DNA from: Legionellales bacterium UBA5158
GTDB taxonomy: Bacteria; Pseudomonadota; Gammaproteobacteria; DSM-16500
Length of the DNA: 10,201 bases
Direction of reading: 5' to 3'
NCBI GenBank assembly: GCA_002413665.1
Contig: DHXK01000019.1
Location: 1-10,201, forward strand
The notes below the pieces were generated by a model. The model saw only the letters and a list, made by a program, of their open reading frames with translations. It did no database searches and was not told where the DNA came from. Below, piece after piece: positions 6,780 through 10,201 of this stretch. The number at the start of each line of letters is the position of its first letter. Position 1 is the first letter of the stretch. A program made the translations under genes and the position numbers.

Positions 6780-6899
6780 TTATGCGCAACCAAGGCTATT
6801 GCAAAGCATGTCGTCGCTTATTCCATTTTCTTCGATAATGTTCATGAAAAAAATGTCATCCTGGGTTTCAGTTGTAGCAGAGGTAATGTTGCTTTCCAT
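6780..6899 (-). CDS. Probable RiPP precursor peptide, 39 residues, two C-terminal cysteines
   Basis: This is the first gene of the operon. It has a good ribosome binding site (AAGGA, 8 nt before the ATG). The peptide has an acidic, Thr/Ser-rich N-terminal stretch (residues 2-16), a hydrophobic patch IFFMNII (16-22), then EENGISDDM. It ends in LCNSLGCA with C33 and C38. It has no signal peptide. The only cysteines lie in the last seven residues, as expected of a leader plus short core for an MNIO enzyme, which acts on cysteine. The LC-N-S context recalls the L-C-G/A-S/T oxidation sites of methanobactins, but the rest is not methanobactin-like. It is separated by a hairpin from the coupled partner/MNIO genes. 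Position, size, Shine-Dalgarno sequence and cysteine placement support it; no homologue is recognised. Confidence 0.8.
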   Translation of the reverse strand: MESNITSATTETQDDIFFMNIIEENGISDDMLCNSLGCA

Positions 6900-6960
6900 A
6901 TAGATCTTCCTTAATTAAAAATAAATAAAATTTATTAGTAGGCCAAGCAGGTATTAAATG

Positions 6961-6999
6961 TGCACCATACTTTGGCTCTGTTAGTGCTTTGTATGCGCA
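6961..6999 (-). promoter_or_regulatory. Stem-loop in the precursor 5' leader
   Basis: The arms at 6961-6970 and 6991-6999 (TGCACCATAC and GTATGCGCA on the plus strand) pair over nine positions, including one G-U on the transcript, with a single-base bulge and a 20-nt loop. If transcription starts near 7000, this would be the very 5' end of the operon mRNA. The loop contains TTTGGCTC (6971-6978, plus-strand reading), the same octamer as one arm of the hairpin at 6742-6773. It could equally be a DNA operator. The pairing is seen; its function is unknown. Confidence 0.35.
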
Positions 7000-7006
7000 T
7001 CATCTA

Positions 7007-7012
7007 ATTATA
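7007..7012 (-). promoter_or_regulatory. Putative -10 box of the RiPP operon promoter
   Basis: A consensus TATAAT reads on the minus strand, about 108 bp upstream of the precursor ATG. At 16-18 bp spacing no hexamer resembling TTGACA is present (AAATGT, CAAATG or ACAAAT instead). Such a strong -10 with a poor -35 suggests a regulated promoter that needs an activator, consistent with the paired repeats immediately upstream. The AT richness makes chance TATAAT matches common. Confidence 0.4.
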
Positions 7013-7015
7013 ATA

Positions 7016-7054
7016 ACAATGAATTGCTACATTTGTGCATTCTACAATGAATTG
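7016..7054. repeat. Two 11-bp direct repeats, possible operator of the peptide operon
   Basis: ACAATGAATTG occurs exactly at 7016-7026 and again at 7044-7054, a 28-bp period. Each copy contains CAAT-N2-ATTG, a small inverted repeat, as expected for a half-twofold regulator site. They flank the region where the -35 element of the minus-strand promoter should lie. No intact regulator gene is next to them; the nearest is the XRE remnant at 7330-7539. Binding of a regulator is inference. Confidence 0.45.
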
Positions 7055-7329
7055 TATTATCAGGAAACAAATAAATAGAAATATATATTAAAACTTGATC
7101 ATTCTGAAAATTATTTGTACATGGTTATATTCAGGCTAATAAAAAAAAGAAGTGATGGAGTGACTATTATTAGAGCATTATTTTTCACAAAAGTTGTTAG
7201 TGCATGTACTGTAAGAACAATTTTATTTATAAATAAAGAGGAAAGGTCTAGATTTTTATTACTAGTCCATGAGGTGGCATGCTGCAAATGCAGGGGGTGA
7301 AAACTTTATGATAAAGCTATGGCTACTGA
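7055..7329. other. Stretch without a recognisable gene
   Basis: About 275 bp of AT-rich DNA lie between the operon's upstream repeats and the XRE remnant. A 16-bp A/T-only palindrome is at 7222-7237. A plus-strand open frame at 7115-7300 has no ribosome binding site and encodes no recognisable domain. I see no RNA gene, no terminator with a U-tract and no transposon end here. Confidence 0.5.
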
Positions 7330-7539
7330 TTAATAGATACGTAATGTTCTAATCGATGGGAAGGGCTGGCCAACTTCAGTTTTTAAAGCCTTAGCAATTC
7401 TGATTAAATTTAAGGCAGATATATTCCGTTCACCTCTCTCAATTTTACCCATATAAGCCTTATCAATTGCACGTAATAAACCACAATGTCGCAATTGAAC
7501 TAGAAAAACGGAATACTCAGTAAATTTAACTTCAGGTGA
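7330..7539 (-). pseudogene. Remnant of a small XRE (Cro/CI-type) HTH regulator
   Basis: The minus-strand frame ends with a recognisable XRE helix-turn-helix tail: AYMGKIERGERNISALNLIRIAKAL, then KTEVGQPFPS and a stop at 7330-7332. The KIERGERN motif and the following helices are well kept. Upstream of AYMG the frame degenerates: where a gene of this family has an R-x-x-R-x-x-x-x-x-SQE-x-LA stretch it reads LVQLRHCGLLRAIDK. The frame hits a stop at 7540-7542 without an ATG and without a ribosome binding site. I read it as a decayed regulator that lost its first helices. It sits between the two divergently oriented transcription units and could once have controlled either. Confidence 0.75.
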
Positions 7540-7558
7540 CTATTTGTGTAACTAGAAA

Positions 7559-7594
7559 TTGGTTGTTATAAATCAAAAAAGTATAATTTTGATT
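7559..7594 (+). promoter_or_regulatory. Promoter with inverted-repeat operator for the Panacea gene pair
   Basis: A -35-like TTGGTT (7559-7564) and a consensus -10 TATAAT (7582-7587) are 17 bp apart on the plus strand, about 54 bp before the Panacea start codon. A perfect 8-bp inverted repeat, AATCAAAA (7571-7578) and TTTTGATT (7587-7594), brackets the -10 box with an 8-bp centre. That arrangement suits autorepression by the protein complex, as usual in toxin-antitoxin operons. The sites are seen; the regulation is inferred. Confidence 0.5.
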
Positions 7595-7640
7595 ATAATT
7601 AATTAATAAGTAGCTATACTTCATGAAACGTGAGGAATTT

Positions 7641-8111
7641 ATGATTTATAAAGCTTTAGATATAGCAAATACTTTTATTGGTTTTGGTTTGCGAAATGGT
7701 AAACCAATTACTCATATGCAGTTACAAAAGTTATTATATTATGCTCAGGGTTGGTATTTAGCTCTGGGGGATGCTCCTCTTTTTGATGAAGAATTTAAAA
7801 AATGGCCATTTGGCCCTGTTTGTCCTCCTGTTTATAATAAATTAAAAAAGTTGGGAGGGGCGCCAATAACAACTTATATTCCCAATGTTAATCAAATTAC
7901 TAATCCTGATATTCTTAAGTATCTTGAGAAGATTTGGAGTATATATAGTCATCATTCTGGCCCTCAATTAATGATGTTATCTCATAGTGAAGCACCTTGG
8001 ATAAATGCTAGCGATTTTGGGCTTATATCTAAAGAGAGCCTTAAGGCATATTTTAAGGGTAAAGAAGATGATTTTATTATGAGAGAAAGGCATGAAACAT
8101 CCTGCCGATAA
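7641..8111 (+). CDS. Panacea-domain (DUF4065, SocA-like) protein, probable antitoxin
   Basis: This 156-residue cytosolic protein has the Panacea signature in order: ALDIANTFIGF near 5-15, ITHMQLQKLLYYAQGWYLAL (23-42), then PLFDEEFKKWPFGPVCPPVYNKL (46-68). The WPFGPV core and LQKLLYYAQGW are diagnostic. The domain is known from GepA/SocA-like proteins and as the PanA antitoxin, which pairs with many unrelated toxins. I start at 7641 because GTGAGG stands 5 nt before that ATG; an ATG at 7623 in the same frame would add six residues and has no such site. The gene overlaps the next one by 20 bp, so the two products are probably made together. An antitoxin role for the membrane protein downstream is inferred from this layout. 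Confidence 0.85.
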   Translation: MIYKALDIANTFIGFGLRNGKPITHMQLQKLLYYAQGWYLALGDAPLFDEEFKKWPFGPVCPPVYNKLKKLGGAPITTYIPNVNQITNPDILKYLEKIWSIYSHHSGPQLMMLSHSEAPWINASDFGLISKESLKAYFKGKEDDFIMRERHETSCR

Positions 8112-8574
8112 GAAAAATAAAAAAATAGATCGGATCATTGATATATTATCTTTTGCCGAGCCAGAGATTGAGAAAGAGGTGCAATCAGAGGAGGTTGTAG
8201 ACTCCAGGTATGTTGAAGAAAAAGCGTGGAAGGCAGGCGCTGAACAATTACGGGAACAAGAATTTTTAAAATTGCTTCGACTCAGTAATATTGATTTCTC
8301 AGATAATATTTTATTTCGTAGAAAGTTAACCTTTATACTCTTAAAAATTATAATAGTATGGCTGATTTTTATAGCAACAATAATAATTCTACAAGGACTG
8401 CACGGCACTATATTTTTTTGGCCATGGAATAAATATATTTTTGGTTTTTATCTTGAATCAAATATCGTGATTGCTGTTCTGGGTGCAACAACAGCTACTG
8501 TTGTTGGCCTATTCTATATTGTCACTAGACATATTTTCTATCGTGGTAAACAGGATTCTAAAAAGAAAAAATAG
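8092..8574 (+). CDS. Small membrane protein paired with Panacea gene, candidate toxin
   Basis: This 160-residue protein has a charged N-terminal half rich in Lys and Glu (DKKNKKIDRII near 6-16; PEIEKEVQSEEVV near 24-36). Two strong membrane segments follow, near 80-102 (LTFILLKIIIVWLIFIATIIIL) and 122-145 (ESNIVIAVLGATTATVVGLFYIV), and a basic tail closes it. GAGAG lies 6 nt before its ATG, inside the Panacea gene. I do not recognise the family. Small proteins with membrane segments are among the partners of PanA antitoxins, where they are thought to disturb the inner membrane. An alternative is a holin- or effector-anchor-like accessory protein. The role rests on gene order and topology. Confidence 0.6.
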   Translation: MKHPADKKNKKIDRIIDILSFAEPEIEKEVQSEEVVDSRYVEEKAWKAGAEQLREQEFLKLLRLSNIDFSDNILFRRKLTFILLKIIIVWLIFIATIIILQGLHGTIFFWPWNKYIFGFYLESNIVIAVLGATTATVVGLFYIVTRHIFYRGKQDSKKKK

Positions 8575-8650
8575 ATACAATGGCCGATTTTTGTTTTCTT
8601 AAGTCTTGGCGGAGACCCACTGTATGGAGTAGGAAAATCTTGGAAAGAGT

Positions 8651-9949
8651 TTAATCCGGGTTATTAACAGTAAAGGATAAGGTTACTTTCTTTTTATCAA
8701 AAATATCTTTCAGGGCTTTTTTAATTTTTTCTGTATCTTTTGATTTGTTATGAATAATTATTTGTTTTAATACTTTTCTTCTAATAGCTTCAGCGAAGTC
8801 AAATGCAAACATTAAAGAGTCAGGGAAGAGGAATTCTGTTCCGTTGGGCAGGGTATGCTTGCAACTACCTAAACATGAAAGAGATATTCTAAATTCTTTT
8901 TCTTCCATATATTTTTCGGCATTTTTAAAATAAACATATTCAATAGGATTTGGTAAATGTTGCTTTAAAAAAGCATTATCAAAATTCCCATATGTTACTA
9001 AGCTGTGGTTTATGTAGAAAAAGTTTATTAGTCTTTGGCCGCGATATATTATTCTTGTTTCATCAAAAGTTATATTTAGAAAATTGATTAGCTTATGACA
9101 GTCAAAAACCAAACATATAGCATTTGGGTCACCTTCTCCATAATTTCTCCAAATGTGTGATGTAGCTTCAGTTGAAAAACAACAGGCATACGTTTTTGAT
9201 CGGCAAGAATCATAATAATTTTTAGCGGTGTAATCAATGGCATTTTCAAATTTGCTTTTTTTACTGCTCTCTTTGTCTTTGTCAGGCTGATCAGAGTCTC
9301 TTTTATCATCGCTATATGAATCGACTCTTCTAAAATATAAGTAATCATTTTCAACCATGTGGATAAAGTTTTTGGAAGATATTACTTTATAAAGCAACGC
9401 TCCTTCATTTGGCTTTTTTAGAAGAGGGGCATGTGGCTCGATAGATATATTCTGATACTTAGTCATCAAATTAACTGTGCCATCTGGGGTTGTTACCTTA
9501 TTTGAAAGGTAAAATCCTAGCTTTTCATAGCATCGAATAGCTCTATGATTTTTCTCATCAACATCGGTAATAATTTTTTTAATATTTACTTCGGAAAACA
9601 ATTTAACCATGAACTGACCAATCATTTGTGTTCCGTAACCTCGATTGATGTGATTTTCTTCCCCAATAAATTGATCAATGCCAACAGTGCTGTCCATTTC
9701 ATCTGGCCACCAGTTATTACTAATTTTATCTGTGTGGTAATATTGAATAAATCCGATTGGTCTCTCATCTAGGTATGCAATGAAAGGAAAAACTATAGTG
9801 TCGCCTATACGTTGCCTATATTTTTCTTTTATTTTTTCGTTGGTTAAGTGGTCATCCCACCATTCTTTAACATGAGTTTTATTAAACCAATCACATAATA
9901 TGTCTAAATGGTTTTCTTCTAATGGCTTAAAGATAAAAATAGGCTCCAT
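8651..9949 (-). CDS. Fusion of AAC(6')-like acetyltransferase and DUF2971-like domain
   Basis: This 432-residue protein has two parts. Residues 1-165 closely follow the aminoglycoside 6'-N-acetyltransferase layout: WFNKTHVKEWW, RPIGFIQYY, a TVGIDQFIG patch, the CoA loop NRGYGTQMIGQF (102-113), and RAIRCYEKLGF with VTTPDGTVNLM (136-162), a hallmark of AAC(6') enzymes. Residues 183-430 look like DUF2971: LLYKVISSKNFIHMVENDYLYFRRVD, then YACCFSTEATSHIWRNYG (254-271), ICLVFD, and KYMEEKEFR (346-354). A charged linker (DSDQPDKDKESSKKSK) lies at 218-233, inside the second part. I use the ATG at 9949, with AAGGA 8 nt upstream; the frame is open to 10051. The gene converges on the Panacea pair with a 76-bp gap and no clear terminator. 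Acetylation of an aminoglycoside or another amine, and any role of the second domain, are unproven. Confidence 0.8.
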   Translation of the reverse strand: MEPIFIFKPLEENHLDILCDWFNKTHVKEWWDDHLTNEKIKEKYRQRIGDTIVFPFIAYLDERPIGFIQYYHTDKISNNWWPDEMDSTVGIDQFIGEENHINRGYGTQMIGQFMVKLFSEVNIKKIITDVDEKNHRAIRCYEKLGFYLSNKVTTPDGTVNLMTKYQNISIEPHAPLLKKPNEGALLYKVISSKNFIHMVENDYLYFRRVDSYSDDKRDSDQPDKDKESSKKSKFENAIDYTAKNYYDSCRSKTYACCFSTEATSHIWRNYGEGDPNAICLVFDCHKLINFLNITFDETRIIYRGQRLINFFYINHSLVTYGNFDNAFLKQHLPNPIEYVYFKNAEKYMEEKEFRISLSCLGSCKHTLPNGTEFLFPDSLMFAFDFAEAIRRKVLKQIIIHNKSKDTEKIKKALKDIFDKKKVTLSFTVNNPD

Positions 9950-10047
9950 GCCAAAAATCCTTCTAAAAAATTTATATGTTACCATCAATAAAGAAGTGAA
10001 TTGCTTGATTATAGTCTGACAAGGCATGGGGAAAATATTTTTTTTTC

Positions 10048-10201
10048 TCATTGAGAGTCTTTGATCTCGCGCAATGATGGATCTAAGTTGCCAACTTCAG
10101 CGTGTAAAGTAACAGCTAGTTGAATTAGGTTTTGATTCGAATTATTTTGTTCGCCAGGCTCGACTCTCTTTCACCCTTTCTTAAGATAGTTTGTATATAG
10201 C
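10048..10201 (-). pseudogene. Second XRE regulator remnant, runs off the window
   Basis: The minus-strand frame from 10170 down to the stop at 10048-10050 translates to the tail of a small XRE regulator: GEQNNSNQNLIQLAVTLHAEVGN, then LDPSLREIKDSQ. It resembles the remnant at 7330-7539, sharing an NLI-(R/Q)-(I/L)-A-x-x-L-x-(T/A)-EVG pattern. Just upstream the frame carries a stop (TGA), and an adjacent frame reads LRKGERESS, so the gene seems frameshifted or eroded near the recognition helix. Its stop overlaps an ATG at 10051 that is in frame with the acetyltransferase fusion, hinting the two were once one operon. The 5' part lies beyond the window, so an intact copy cannot be fully excluded. 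Confidence 0.6.

Noticed and set aside
709..6899. Straight assignment as a methanobactin operon
   Set aside because: The precursor lacks the methanobactin core pattern, the partner gene is longer and in a different place, and there is no MATE exporter, TonB receptor or MbnP/MbnH. The extra oxygenases are not part of that pathway.
6670..6903. Plus-strand 77-residue frame opposite the precursor peptide
   Set aside because: It is antisense to the precursor and partner genes, with no start signal and no family features.
6935..7003. Minus-strand 22-residue frame ending in VWCTFNTCLAY, considered as an extra precursor
   Set aside because: It has two cysteines and lies in the operon leader, but there is no Shine-Dalgarno sequence, it begins a few bases from the putative -10 box, and it overlaps the leader stem-loop. 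Probably chance.
7222..7237. Perfect 16-bp palindrome TTTATTTATAAATAAA
   Set aside because: Composed of A and T only in AT-rich DNA, followed on neither strand by a clear U-tract. Chance is a fair explanation.
7115..7300. Plus-strand open frame ending in HEVACCKCRG, considered as a second Cys-rich precursor
   Set aside because: It starts at TTG, with an ATG at 7121. No ribosome binding site stands before either, no adjacent enzyme lies on the same strand, and the rest of the sequence is basic and unlike a leader.
7269..7352. Plus-strand 27-residue frame beginning MRWHAANAGG
   Set aside because: Very short, no clear ribosome binding site, and it runs antisense into the XRE remnant. No domain recognised.
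9950..10051. Longer N-terminus for the acetyltransferase fusion starting at 10051
   Set aside because: The added 34 residues do not belong to the GNAT fold, and the ATG at 9949 has a good AAGGA site. The ATGA overlap at 10048-10051 was noted but may be a relic.

Overview
The window reads as AT-rich DNA from a Gram-negative bacterium, most likely a gammaproteobacterium. A Legionella-like or related low-GC lineage would fit, but this is a weak inference from composition and gene style. It opens inside the 3' half of a GC-rich tRNA-Arg(CCU). Everything after that looks like accessory DNA: tandem GGTATAACC repeats beside the tRNA, remnants of small XRE regulators, a toxin-antitoxin-like pair and a biosynthetic operon. 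I infer a genomic island anchored at the tRNA gene. No integrase and no second tRNA repeat are visible in the window.

Positions 709-6899 hold the main feature, a compact minus-strand operon of eight genes that looks like a ribosomally synthesised, post-translationally modified peptide (RiPP) cluster. Read in the direction of transcription it contains: a previously easy-to-miss 39-residue precursor peptide ending in DDMLCNSLGCA (6780-6899); a divergent MbnC/BufC/TglI-like partner protein (5882-6730); a well-conserved DUF692 / MNIO multinuclear iron enzyme of the MbnB/TglH/BufB family (5044-5880); a protein resembling the HExxH peptide beta-hydroxylases, with HQVTH in place of HExxH (4186-5034); a TauD/TfdA-like 2-oxoglutarate/Fe(II) dioxygenase (3363-4178); an ABC permease (2110-3366) and its ATPase (1421-2113); and a cupin resembling thiol dioxygenases (709-1449). 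Genes are joined by 1-9 bp gaps, ATGA overlaps or a short overlap. A bulged hairpin separates the precursor from the enzymes. Up to four unrelated mononuclear or multinuclear iron oxygenase families therefore appear to be gathered around one small two-cysteine peptide, with an ABC system for export or self-protection. I know of no described pathway with this combination.

To the left of the operon, a stand-alone GNAT acetyltransferase (190-714) converges on the cupin gene. To its right, 6900-7640 is a roughly 740-bp stretch without an intact gene. It carries the operon's putative promoter, a pair of 11-bp direct repeats, a 5'-leader stem-loop and a degenerate XRE regulator.

Positions 7641-8574 encode a Panacea-domain (DUF4065, SocA-like) protein overlapping a small two-segment membrane protein, a probable PanA-type toxin-antitoxin pair with an inverted repeat across its promoter. 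Convergent to it, 8651-9949 encodes an unusual fusion of an AAC(6')-like acetyltransferase with a DUF2971-like domain. The window ends in a second XRE remnant. Apart from the tRNA, all functional names are family-level assignments from motifs seen in the translations, and substrates are inferred.
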